This document shows, in pieces, positions 55,226-62,598 of a stretch of 64,000 nucleotides of DNA. The stretch's first letter is position 1, and every line of letters starts with the position of its first letter. The DNA is from Pontibacter silvestris. Its GTDB lineage: Bacteria; Bacteroidota; Bacteroidia; Cytophagales; Hymenobacteraceae. Below the pieces are notes generated by a model. It was not told the origin of the DNA. It searched no databases and saw only the letters and a list, made by a program, of their open reading frames with translations. The stretch is taken from NCBI RefSeq assembly GCF_020907275.1, contig NZ_JAJJWI010000004.1:115774-179773 (forward strand). The letters are read 5' to 3'. A program made the position numbers and the translations under genes.

Positions 55226-55795
55226 ATGTTTATGATTAAGAAATTACTTTTTGTTTTTGGACTTACCTGTGGCATTGCTGTTGCCAGCCAGGCGCAAGTG
55301 TATCGTACCGCGGCTGGAGTAAGGTTAGATGGTGATGTGTTTGGTGTAACAGTGCAGCAGAAGCTGCATGAAAAAGGCACATTGGAGGGTATTTTTGCGG
55401 TTAGTGCACGAGAGTATAGCGGAACAGCTCTTTATGAATGGCATCGCCGCATACTTGGTAAGCGCTTTAACTATTACCTGGGAGCAGGCGGGCATGTGGG
55501 CAACCTGAAAGACCACGGCGCGTTTGGTGGCTTAGACCTGATCGGTGGGATAGAGTATAAGGTAAATGGACTACCTTTTCTGTTATCAACAGATATCAAG
55601 CCAGCCGTACATTTTAACCACGAAGACTGGACTGATTTTTCCACAGGTATCTCCATCCGCTATGTTATTGTAAAGGAGAAGAAGAAAAAGAAAAGTATCT
55701 GGCCTTTCAATAAAAAAGAAGATGACGCCACGAAGAAAGGGAAAGAAGAAGGAAAAGGCAGTATCCTTGATATCTTCAAACGTAAGGAAAACTAA
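55226..55795 (+). CDS. Small outer-membrane beta-barrel-type protein with lysine-rich tail
   Basis: 189 residues from the ATG at 55226 (a second start, MIKK, lies at 55232). GGAAAG at about 55213 is a possible ribosome site. The signal peptide 'LLFVFGLTCGIAVASQAQ' is followed by strands such as 'GVRLDGDVFGVTVQQKLHEKGTLEGIFAVSAREYSGTALYEWH' and 'GAFGGLDLIGGIEYK'. The last 50 residues are lysine-rich ('KKKKKSIWPFNKKEDDATKKGKEEGKG'), unusual for a barrel and perhaps periplasmic. I do not recognise a named family. It is 105 bases after arfB and followed by a strong hairpin. Confidence 0.72.
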   Translation: MFMIKKLLFVFGLTCGIAVASQAQVYRTAAGVRLDGDVFGVTVQQKLHEKGTLEGIFAVSAREYSGTALYEWHRRILGKRFNYYLGAGGHVGNLKDHGAFGGLDLIGGIEYKVNGLPFLLSTDIKPAVHFNHEDWTDFSTGISIRYVIVKEKKKKKSIWPFNKKEDDATKKGKEEGKGSILDIFKRKEN

Positions 55796-55825
55796 TCTGT
55801 AATTTCTTTAGGCCTTAAGGAAGTA

Positions 55826-55859
55826 TTTGCCCAGGCTACAAAGGTGTAGCCTGGGCAAA
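55826..55859. terminator. 15-base perfect hairpin after the small barrel gene
   Basis: Arms of 15 bases (TTTGCCCAGGCTACA / TGTAGCCTGGGCAAA) with an AAGG loop, 30 bases beyond the stop. No long T-run follows on the plus strand, so it may act as a stabiliser or as a terminator of the small minus-strand unit. Confidence 0.6.
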
Positions 55860-56005
55860 CCTGTCTCTTTCAGCAGACAACGTGGTACATTCTCATGCTC
55901 AGTACTTTTGTGTAAGGCATGCAGGGGGAGAGCAGTTCTCATAGCTTTATCTTGCACTAACGGTTACGGCAGTACAACAGTGGGTCGGTCGTATTGGGCA
56001 GAGGG

Positions 56006-56170
56006 TTACAGGCTTTGGGCCACTATCTCCACCTCAGACATGAGCTTGGCAAGTACAGACACTTGCCAAGCTCATGTCTGGTGCTGATTTCTTTCACTTC
56101 ATCAACTGATCTCTTAACAGTTGCCCCGAAGCCGAACAGGCATAGCGAGTAAAAGAATAACGATTTTCAT
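56006..56170 (-). pseudogene. Frameshifted tandem copy of the 54-residue exported peptide gene
   Basis: The 165-base unit starts with ATG at 56170 and ends with TAA at 56006, exactly the length of the intact copy at 56232-56396. It begins 'MKIVILLLAM', then an extra base near 56139 shifts the frame and gives a stop at codon 19. Reading past it in the corrected frame recovers 'LFGFGATVKRSVDEVKEISTRHEL', matching the intact copy. A compensating loss near 56040 restores 'EVEIVA'. The two copies read the same way, and the bases just before each ATG also match (ATCCAAA..CTATG). It is a decayed duplicate unless one of the changes is a sequencing error. Confidence 0.75.
56035..56080. repeat. 20-base perfect inverted repeat inside the pseudogene
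   Basis: Arms 56035-56054 and 56061-56080 are perfect reverse complements with a 6-base loop (ACAGAC). The corresponding part of the intact copy has no such symmetry. The palindrome lies where the frame is altered. Confidence 0.85.
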
Positions 56171-56231
56171 AGTTTTTGGATTACAATTAGTGCATAAAAA
56201 TCTTAGTTTATGAGCACTCCAGTGCCAGACA

Positions 56232-56396
56232 TCAGATAATAGGAGCCACTATCTCCACTTCAGGTAGCATGTTAGGCAGGTGCTTGTACTGGTTAAGCTC
56301 ATGACGAGCGCTGATTTCTTTTACCTCATCAACAGAGTTTTTAACTGTGGCCCCAAAGCCGAACAGCATGGCGAACAAAAGGATAATAATTTTCAT
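56232..56396 (-). CDS. 54-residue exported or membrane-anchored small peptide
   Basis: Start ATG at 56396, stop TGA at 56232. The N-terminus 'MKIIILLFAMLFGFGATV' is a hydrophobic signal or anchor. The remaining 36 residues are 'KNSVDEVKEISARHELNQ' then 'YKHLPNMLPEVEIVAPII', a soluble and probably helical region ending in a hydrophobic patch. The family is not recognised. The strongest support for coding is the tandem copy 226 bases downstream on the same strand, which differs mainly in ways that keep the protein similar until the indels. It is shorter than usual annotation cut-offs and easily missed. Confidence 0.7.
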   Translation of the reverse strand: MKIIILLFAMLFGFGATVKNSVDEVKEISARHELNQYKHLPNMLPEVEIVAPII

Positions 56397-56713
56397 AGCT
56401 TTGGATGTTTAGTAGCAGGTTCCGGTTTTATTTTCCTATGATTAATAGATAGCGCCAAAGAGTGAAAGGTTGCTTGGGTAGCTATAATTATTTTTAGTCT
56501 TATTTGCCTTATTACATTTTGCATGTCAACATTTTAAATTCTTTACATGGATTACTGTTGCCTTGTTTAGCGAAGCGTTGTCCGCTGTCGGACAGCCAGC
56601 TATTCGACAGCGGATAGAGAAGATACTGTGGGAGCAAGATTAACTATAAAGCTCTTATGAATTAACAGATAGCCATTGTAACCCAACCTGCTGTTCGGAG
56701 GTAGCTATTTCTG
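56397..56713. other. Divergent region between the small peptide gene and the fatty-acid-hydroxylase gene
   Basis: 317 bases with promoters for both sides. AT-rich at 56480-56560. A compact palindromic cluster at 56579-56614 is the only clear landmark. No further gene is supported. Confidence 0.5.
56579..56614. promoter_or_regulatory. Overlapping palindromes around TGTCCG-CTGT-CGGACA
   Basis: TGTCCG and CGGACA pair over a 4-base centre (56579-56594). In addition TCCGCTGTCG (56581-56590) is the reverse complement of CGACAGCGGA (56605-56614). The two structures are mutually exclusive as hairpins, and as duplex DNA they form two or three half-sites for a dimeric regulator. No T-run follows. Confidence 0.4.
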
Positions 56714-57580
56714 ATGAAGATATTGTTTCCTAAGTTTGATAAAATAGGCATGCCATTGTTGAGTGTAGCTGTATCAGCCTTATTTGTGCTGGAGGCAAAG
56801 CGGCAGTTACGTAAACGGACAAGGCCAAAGCTGGAGCGCCTGGTGCGCAATGGTAGTGTAGCAGCTGTAGCAATGCCTGCCTTACGCCTGCTGTTAGTAC
56901 CTGGTATGTACGCGGCAGCACGATATGCTGAAAAAAATAAGCTTGGGTTGCTTTCACAAAGGCACACACCGCAGTGGTTGCGTTACATGGCAGGCTTCCT
57001 GTTGCTAGATTATAGTAACTATCTGTGGCATGTGCTGTTACATAAATCTTCCTTGCTGTGGCGTTTCCATAACGTGCACCACATCGATTTAGACCTTGAC
57101 CTTTCCACTGCCTGGCGATTTCATATAGGTGAGAACGTAGCTTCAGTACCTTATAGAGGAGGGGCCGTTTTTCTGCTTGGTGTACCAGCTCCACTGGTAC
57201 TAGTTTACGAGCTGCTTTTTGAAGGGTGTACTGCTTTTCACCACAGCAATATGCGCCTGCCTTATAACCTGGAGCAGAAGCTAAGCAACATAATGGTTAC
57301 ACCACGTATGCATGGTATTCATCATTCTATTGTGGGAGAAGAGACAAACAGTAATTTTTCAATTATCTTCTCCTGGTGGGACCGCCTGCACCGAACGTTC
57401 CGGCTAAATATACCGCAGGATGATATAGTGATAGGAGTGCCTTCTTACAGAGACCCAAAGGAGCAAGCACCACTGCGTTTGTTGCTTATGCCTTTTGAGC
57501 AGCAGCGCCCCTGGAAGTTACCCAATGGAACTGTGCCTGAGCGACATGAACGGCCTCACCAGGAATGGCTACTGCCTTGA
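56714..57580 (+). CDS. Fatty acid hydroxylase/sterol desaturase family protein
   Basis: 288 residues with several membrane segments. The di-iron histidine boxes are 'HVLLH' (106-110), 'HNVHH' (119-123), 'FHHSN' (176-177) and 'HGIHH' (200-204), in the right order and spacing for the superfamily. Members hydroxylate or desaturate lipids, carotenoids or sterol-like molecules; the substrate cannot be inferred. The start at 56714 gives a short N-terminal helix 'PLLSVAVSALFVLEAKRQ'. A cyanophycinase gene follows 87 bases later on the same strand; no functional link is evident. Confidence 0.88.
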   Translation: MKILFPKFDKIGMPLLSVAVSALFVLEAKRQLRKRTRPKLERLVRNGSVAAVAMPALRLLLVPGMYAAARYAEKNKLGLLSQRHTPQWLRYMAGFLLLDYSNYLWHVLLHKSSLLWRFHNVHHIDLDLDLSTAWRFHIGENVASVPYRGGAVFLLGVPAPLVLVYELLFEGCTAFHHSNMRLPYNLEQKLSNIMVTPRMHGIHHSIVGEETNSNFSIIFSWWDRLHRTFRLNIPQDDIVIGVPSYRDPKEQAPLRLLLMPFEQQRPWKLPNGTVPERHERPHQEWLLP

Positions 57581-57667
57581 AAACAGCGACCAAATAACTT
57601 TTTAGCTAAAGGAAAGGTGACATAATTTAACGCCAGGTGTTTTATCAGTAGTAACATTGTTTATAAT

Positions 57668-58513
57668 ATGAGTAATATAAAAGGAAAACTTATTGCCCTT
57701 GGCGGAGGAGATGATGATGTGCTACTCAAACTCATCCGCTCAGAAATCTGTGATATCCATTCCCATATTGAAGTCATTGCCACCGCTACAACAGAACCTG
57801 TAGAGTCGGGGAATGCCTATAAAGAGGCCTTTGAAGAATTAGGGTGTAGTAATGTGCGGTTTATGCATATTGATGAAGCTAATGCAGCTGATACCACAGA
57901 TCATATAGAACGGATAAGCAAAGCCGGCGTAATTTTTTTTACCGGAGGAGATCAGGTACGCTTAGCCAGTTTCCTGAATAGTACTAAGCTATTAGAAATA
58001 ATGCGCCGCCGCTTCAGAGAAGAAGAAATCATTATCTCAGGTACAAGTGCAGGCGCAGCAATAATGTCTGACTGCATGATATACGACGGGTACGGGCATT
58101 ATTCGCTCATAAAAGGAGAGATGAAAACCACTCATGGCTGTGCTTTCATAAAAAATGTATTTATAGATACACACTTTGCTGAAAGAGGCCGGTTTGGTCG
58201 TTTAGCCCATGCTGTTGCTCATGACCCGGAGTACATTGGCATTGGATTGAGTGAGGAGACCGGAATTATTATCAGTGAAGGAAATCAGGTGGAAGTGTTC
58301 GGGCCTGGTGTGGTAACTGTTATTGATGCGAGTAACACCCGGTTCTCTAACACACGCGAGGTAGAAGAAAACGAGCCTATTGCCGTAGAGCACCTGATTA
58401 TGCATTTGCTGGTTAAAGATTACCGTTACTATTTAAAAGAACGCCTGTTTCAGCCGCTTACACAGACGATGCCTAAAGAAGAAGCAGGCAATGTTGCCTT
58501 GCCTGAAAAATAA
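57668..58513 (+). CDS. Cyanophycinase (S51 peptidase family)
   Basis: 281 residues. 'GTSAGAAIMSDCMIYDG' holds the catalytic Ser127, and 'VIFFTGGDQVRL' and 'IDTHFAERGRFGRLAHAVAHDPEYIGIGLSEETGIII' are typical of cyanophycinase. The enzyme splits the storage polymer cyanophycin into beta-Asp-Arg dipeptides. No cyanophycin synthetase or isoaspartyl peptidase is present in this window, so either the partner genes are elsewhere or the enzyme uses another beta-aspartyl peptide. There is no signal peptide, so it is probably cytoplasmic. Confidence 0.9.
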   Translation: MSNIKGKLIALGGGDDDVLLKLIRSEICDIHSHIEVIATATTEPVESGNAYKEAFEELGCSNVRFMHIDEANAADTTDHIERISKAGVIFFTGGDQVRLASFLNSTKLLEIMRRRFREEEIIISGTSAGAAIMSDCMIYDGYGHYSLIKGEMKTTHGCAFIKNVFIDTHFAERGRFGRLAHAVAHDPEYIGIGLSEETGIIISEGNQVEVFGPGVVTVIDASNTRFSNTREVEENEPIAVEHLIMHLLVKDYRYYLKERLFQPLTQTMPKEEAGNVALPEK

Positions 58514-58515
58514 AA

Positions 58516-58556
58516 AATGCTCAGTTCTAACAGAAACTCTATTAGAACTGAGCATT
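58516..58556. terminator. Bidirectional terminator between cyanophycinase and flavoprotein genes
   Basis: Fifteen-base perfect arms (AATGCTCAGTTCTAA / TTAGAACTGAGCATT) with an 11-base loop. On the minus strand it runs into TTTTATTTTTC, so it serves the flavoprotein gene best; it lies 3 bases past the cyanophycinase stop. Confidence 0.82.
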
Positions 58557-58579
58557 AGCTGGCTTTAAGCCAACTAAAG

Positions 58580-59482
58580 TTATTTCCTGTCTTCTTTCTG
58601 CAGTTCCATATTGATGGACACACCGGCTTTGGCTCCTTCTGCAGCTGCTACAATTACCAGTTGCATATCGCGGGCTGCATCTCCTGCTACGTAAAGCCCC
58701 GGTATGTTAGACTGCTGTAAGCGGCGCGTTTTGATAACTCCTTTGCTGGTAAACTCACAACCTAACTGCTCACCCAAATCTGACTGCTGTTTGGTGCCCA
58801 GTGAGAAAAACATGGCCTGTTGCTCCCGTCTTTCCCCGTTTTTAAGCACAATGTGTTGTAGCATGCCTTCTTCTCCTTCCAATCGATCAATAGCCGTAGT
58901 GCAAATGTCTACTCCATTCCGCTGTAACAGCTCACGGTCAGCACGGTTAAGGCTATTAGTGCCATCGGTAAAAAGTGTAACACTGTCGCTCCACGTTTTC
59001 ATGGCCAGGGCCTGTCCTATGCCTCGGCGCTCCTGGCCGTATACTGCTATTGCCTTGTCTCTTGATTCCCAACCATCGCAGTAAGGGCAGTGATGTATAC
59101 TTTTACCATACAAGGGCTCCAAGCCATCCAGTTGAGGCAGGTTATCTTTAAGGCCAGTAGCTAAGAGCAGCTTACGGGAATGATATACTGTGCCTTCCTC
59201 GTCATCCACAACAAACTGCCCTTTGCTGTAAGTAGCAGAATCAACTTTTTTAAACAACATTTCTACGCCATATTTCTTTAGCTCTTCCCGGCCTTTTTGT
59301 ATAAACTCCTGTGGGTTCACGCCATCACTGGATAAAAAGCCGTTCATAGTCTTAGCCCAGCGGTTACGCGGTTCTCCGCTGTCAAACACAAGTACCTTAC
59401 GCCTGGATCTGCCCAATAACATGGCTGCATTTAATCCTGCAGGTCCTCCTCCAATAATAATTACATCATACATCACCTTCAT
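58580..59482 (-). CDS. Thioredoxin-reductase-like NAD(P)/FAD oxidoreductase
   Basis: 300 residues. The FAD-binding 'DVIIIGGGPAGLNAAMLLGRSRRKVLVFD' opens the protein. A redox pair 'HHCPYCDGWE' (Cys132, Cys135) lies in the NAD(P)-binding half. 'GLYVAGDAARDMQLVIVAAAEGAKAGVSIN' closes the FAD site. This is the short two-domain thioredoxin-reductase fold. The NAD(P)-binding motif 'AVYGQERRGIGQALAMKTWSD' lacks the classic GxGxxA/G spacing, a feature of some ferredoxin- or bacillithiol-linked relatives. The electron partner is therefore uncertain. Confidence 0.88.
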   Translation of the reverse strand: MKVMYDVIIIGGGPAGLNAAMLLGRSRRKVLVFDSGEPRNRWAKTMNGFLSSDGVNPQEFIQKGREELKKYGVEMLFKKVDSATYSKGQFVVDDEEGTVYHSRKLLLATGLKDNLPQLDGLEPLYGKSIHHCPYCDGWESRDKAIAVYGQERRGIGQALAMKTWSDSVTLFTDGTNSLNRADRELLQRNGVDICTTAIDRLEGEEGMLQHIVLKNGERREQQAMFFSLGTKQQSDLGEQLGCEFTSKGVIKTRRLQQSNIPGLYVAGDAARDMQLVIVAAAEGAKAGVSINMELQKEDRK

Positions 59483-59861
59483 ATTACCTTATGTATATGG
59501 AATGGTACACAAGCTTAGCGCTATTTTAATACCATTATTTTTTTGTCTATAGAATTTTTGAAACTAAGTCCGTTGCCTCATACGGCATATTGGCCGCACA
59601 GGTAGGTGCAGATGCTAATTTAAACGCTAAAGAAGGTTCTGCTCATCATTATATAGCTCAGAGACTATTGATTATTGTAGCCTATTTATAATTTTTTAAA
59701 GGATTTGCTATATCATGAACAGCGGTATTATTCTCTGTGAATTTTTAAACTTAATTTTCGACCGGAATACAGAAAAGTTAGAAAAAATAATTAGATTTCA
59801 TTCTGGAAGATACGAACAATCGTATGTTTCAGTCCAAAAAAAACAGAAATGTAGTGTTAGT
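59483..59861. other. Region between the flavoprotein and FadL genes
   Basis: 379 bases. The FadL frame is open upstream to 59715 but the signal peptide starts at 59862. A fragment resembling an ankyrin repeat lies at 59575-59691. The promoter for the FadL/SGNH pair should be near 59700-59850. Confidence 0.5.
59575..59691 (+). pseudogene. Possible ankyrin-repeat gene remnant
   Basis: One frame reads 38 residues, 'ASYGILAAQVGADANLNAK' then 'EGSAHHYIAQRLLIIVAYL', and stops at 59689. The 'GADANLNAKEG.AHHYIAQ' part follows the ankyrin pattern GADxNxxDxxGxTPLHxAA. There is no start codon and the frame is closed upstream, so this would be a decayed tail. It is a weak call. Confidence 0.3.
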
Positions 59862-61103
59862 ATGAAAAGGAAAATTTTAGCCTTATTAGGTGGTACTTTG
59901 CTTTCGGGCATGGCTATGGCTGGAGGATATCAGGTGAATCTGGCAAGTCAGCGACAAATAGGAATGGGCCACACCGGTACTGGTATATACTCAGGTACTT
60001 CCAGTATATTCTTTAACCCCGGAGCCATGAGCTTCCTTCGCGAAAATGGTGTTACTATCGGAGCCAGTGGGCTTATATCAAAAATTGCCTACCGTGCACC
60101 AGAACCCAGCGGAGCAGAAGCCATGACTGACAATTCCTTAGGGACTCCGTTTCAGGCGTACGGCGTGTTTGGTATCAACGATAAAATGAAAGTGGGCCTT
60201 GGGGTGTACACACCTTTTGGGAGTAATGTTAACTGGGGAGATGAGTGGAATGGACGTTTTGGTCTTACTGAGCTTACGTTACAAGCTATATATATTCAGC
60301 CAACCTTAAGTTACCAGATTACAGACCAATTAGGTGTGGGCGTTGGTTTTATATATGCTATAGGCGGTGTGAACCTACAGCGTAATGTACCGCTTCAGAA
60401 CGAAGAAGGCGATTATGGCAAAGCTGAACTGGACGGCAGTGCCAACGGAGTAGGATTTAATGCGGGTATTTTCTTTAAGCCATCTGAAAAACTTTCCTTT
60501 GGATTGAACTACCGTTCTAAAGTAAATATGGAAGTAGAGAATGGGGATGTAATCTTTACAAGCCTGCCTACAACACCAGTTATAGCAAGCCGCTTTCCTG
60601 CAGGAACACAGTTTGACGCAACTTTACCTTTGCCAGCTACCTTAACTCTGGGTATTGGGTTTATGCCTACTGAAGACTGGACCATTGCAGTAGATGTAAG
60701 CCATGTAGGCTGGAGCGCTTACAAGAGCTTACGATTTGATTACACAGCAGAAGTTAATGGAAGTAAGGTGGCAGAAAATGCCCGTAACTACGACGATGCC
60801 TTTATTTACCGCATAGGTGCAGAATACAAAGTTTCTGATGCAGTAGCCTTACGTGCCGGAGCCTATTACGACGGAACACCTGTGCAGGATGGTTACCTGA
60901 CACCTGAGACGCCTGATTCTGATTCCCGCGGGCTTTCTGCTGGTATCGGTTATGCTGTTTCTGATAACATCAGCATCGATGCATCTTTCCTTTACATCAA
61001 CAAGAAACAAAGAACAGATGCTTCAGACTTGTCTGGTGGTATAGCTGGTACTTACAAGTCAGTCGCTTACATTCCCGGTATTGGTCTAAACTTCAAATTT
61101 TAG
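59862..61103 (+). CDS. FadL/OmpP1/TodX-family outer-membrane transporter
   Basis: 413 residues from the ATG at 59862, where the signal peptide 'MKRKILALLGGTLLSGMAMA' begins. The mature start 'GGYQVNLASQRQIGMGHTGTGIYSGTSSIFFNPGAMSFL' matches the FadL/OmpP1 hatch region. The rest is a run of barrel strands ending in 'YIPGIGLNFKF' with the terminal Phe. FadL proteins take up long-chain fatty acids or other hydrophobic compounds. The SGNH lipoprotein gene follows after 15 bases, so import and hydrolysis of a lipid or ester substrate may be linked. Confidence 0.92.
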   Translation: MKRKILALLGGTLLSGMAMAGGYQVNLASQRQIGMGHTGTGIYSGTSSIFFNPGAMSFLRENGVTIGASGLISKIAYRAPEPSGAEAMTDNSLGTPFQAYGVFGINDKMKVGLGVYTPFGSNVNWGDEWNGRFGLTELTLQAIYIQPTLSYQITDQLGVGVGFIYAIGGVNLQRNVPLQNEEGDYGKAELDGSANGVGFNAGIFFKPSEKLSFGLNYRSKVNMEVENGDVIFTSLPTTPVIASRFPAGTQFDATLPLPATLTLGIGFMPTEDWTIAVDVSHVGWSAYKSLRFDYTAEVNGSKVAENARNYDDAFIYRIGAEYKVSDAVALRAGAYYDGTPVQDGYLTPETPDSDSRGLSAGIGYAVSDNISIDASFLYINKKQRTDASDLSGGIAGTYKSVAYIPGIGLNFKF

Positions 61104-61118
61104 TCTCTGAACAAGAAT

Positions 61119-62519
61119 ATGAAAAACTTTTTCTATAAAGCTAGTATGCTGGCACTTTCTGCCAGTATAGTACTCACAAGCTGCAACCCTGAGATTGATG
61201 TGCCAAGTGCCAGTACGGGTGAAGCGGATTTCACGACTTATGTAGCCGTTGGTAACTCACTTACAGCAGGGTTTGGTGACAATGGTTTGTATCGTGAAGG
61301 GCAGCTTAGCTCTTATCCTTCTATTCTGGCACAACAATTCGAGGCTGTTGGAGGAGGTGAATTTAACCAGCCGCTTTTCTCGGAGGAGCATGCAAACGGA
61401 TCAGGGTATCTGAGGCTAACAGGATTTACGGAAGCAGGCTCTCCGATAACTACAAGAGTTACAGAAAACCTGGCTTTCAGAAACGATACGGAGTTGTTTA
61501 TAAAGTACCTGGAGCCTATTCAGAACTTAGGTGTGCCAGGTATTAGAGTATCAGATGTAACAACTGCTGGTTATGGAAGTGCCTTAGGCAATCCTTATTT
61601 TGAACGTATCACACCAGATGGCAACCCTTTGCAGACATACCTGCAACGTGTACAGGCAGCCGAGCATACTTTCTTTAGCCTGTGGCTAGGGAATAATGAT
61701 GTGCTGGGATATGCAACAGCGGGAGGTGCATCTGGTAGTATTACTCCTACAGGTACTTTTGACACCAATTATTCAGCACTTGTAAATGCTTTAACAGCAG
61801 AAGGACAAAAGGGTATTATCTGTACTGTTCCAAATGTTACTACTGTACCATTCTTTACTACAGTTGGCCCATCTGTAAAACAGGCCTTAGCAGCCAACGA
61901 GCTGTCAGGAATGATAGCAATTACAGGTGCAGGCAAAGAACGTACCCTCTTTTTAAGAGATCAAATAAATGCTGCGGAAGGTGGTGTGCTGTTTACCCTT
62001 ACAGGGTCTGCTTATGCACCTTTACTAGGACAGCCAACAGGCAAGTACTGGAGAGACTTAGCCGCACAGGTGAGCCCAAGCGAAGATATGGCTGTAATAC
62101 GTGCAACACTAGCAGGTTTGTTGGCTACTTATGAGGTTGATACAACACAAATGTTTGGCCTGTCGCCTGGCAATCCATGGCCAAGTGCTTTATTGCTGGA
62201 TGCGGCAGAACAGGCTAAAATCAAGGATGCAGTAGATGGGTATAATGCTATTATTACAGCACATGCTAATGCGAAAGACCTGGCTGTTTTTGATGCTAAT
62301 GCATTCTTTACTTCTATTCAGGCAGGGTTTAGCAGCAATGGAGTGGCTTACTCTCCTGCATTTATAACAGGTAACCTTTTCTCGCTCGATGGTATCCATC
62401 CAACACCTCGCGGATATGCTATTATTGCGAACGAAATGATAAAAGCAATAAACACAAAGTACAACTCCAAAATAGCGACTGTTGACGAAACTCAATACCG
62501 TGCTGTGCTATTACCTTAA
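61119..62519 (+). CDS. SGNH/GDSL-type hydrolase lipoprotein
   Basis: 466 residues. Lipobox 'IVLTSC' puts the lipidated Cys at 22. Block I is 'AVGNSLTAGFGD' (Ser47, a GNSL variant of GDSL), block III 'LWLGNNDVLGYA', block V 'LDGIHPTPRGYAIIANEM' with the catalytic Asp and His. SGNH enzymes are esterases or lipases. At 466 residues it is longer than simple GDSL esterases because of a large insert between blocks III and V. Co-transcription with the FadL-type gene suggests it acts on an ester whose product is taken up (inference). Confidence 0.9.
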   Translation: MKNFFYKASMLALSASIVLTSCNPEIDVPSASTGEADFTTYVAVGNSLTAGFGDNGLYREGQLSSYPSILAQQFEAVGGGEFNQPLFSEEHANGSGYLRLTGFTEAGSPITTRVTENLAFRNDTELFIKYLEPIQNLGVPGIRVSDVTTAGYGSALGNPYFERITPDGNPLQTYLQRVQAAEHTFFSLWLGNNDVLGYATAGGASGSITPTGTFDTNYSALVNALTAEGQKGIICTVPNVTTVPFFTTVGPSVKQALAANELSGMIAITGAGKERTLFLRDQINAAEGGVLFTLTGSAYAPLLGQPTGKYWRDLAAQVSPSEDMAVIRATLAGLLATYEVDTTQMFGLSPGNPWPSALLLDAAEQAKIKDAVDGYNAIITAHANAKDLAVFDANAFFTSIQAGFSSNGVAYSPAFITGNLFSLDGIHPTPRGYAIIANEMIKAINTKYNSKIATVDETQYRAVLLP

Positions 62520-62540
62520 ATACTGTTAAAGTTTAGCTCA

Positions 62541-62575
62541 TAAAAAAACACCTCAGGATATGAGGTGTTTTTTTA
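62541..62575. terminator. Bidirectional terminator between SGNH and polA genes
   Basis: Fifteen-base perfect arms (TAAAAAAACACCTCA / TGAGGTGTTTTTTTA) around GGATA. T-runs on both strands fit two convergent genes. Confidence 0.92.
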
Positions 62576-62598
62576 TGAATATATGTTAGAAGAATTAC

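Noticed and set aside
55827..56087. 86-codon plus-strand frame downstream of the small barrel gene
   Set aside because: It runs through a terminator hairpin and antisense through the duplicated peptide gene, with cysteine- and arginine-rich chance composition.
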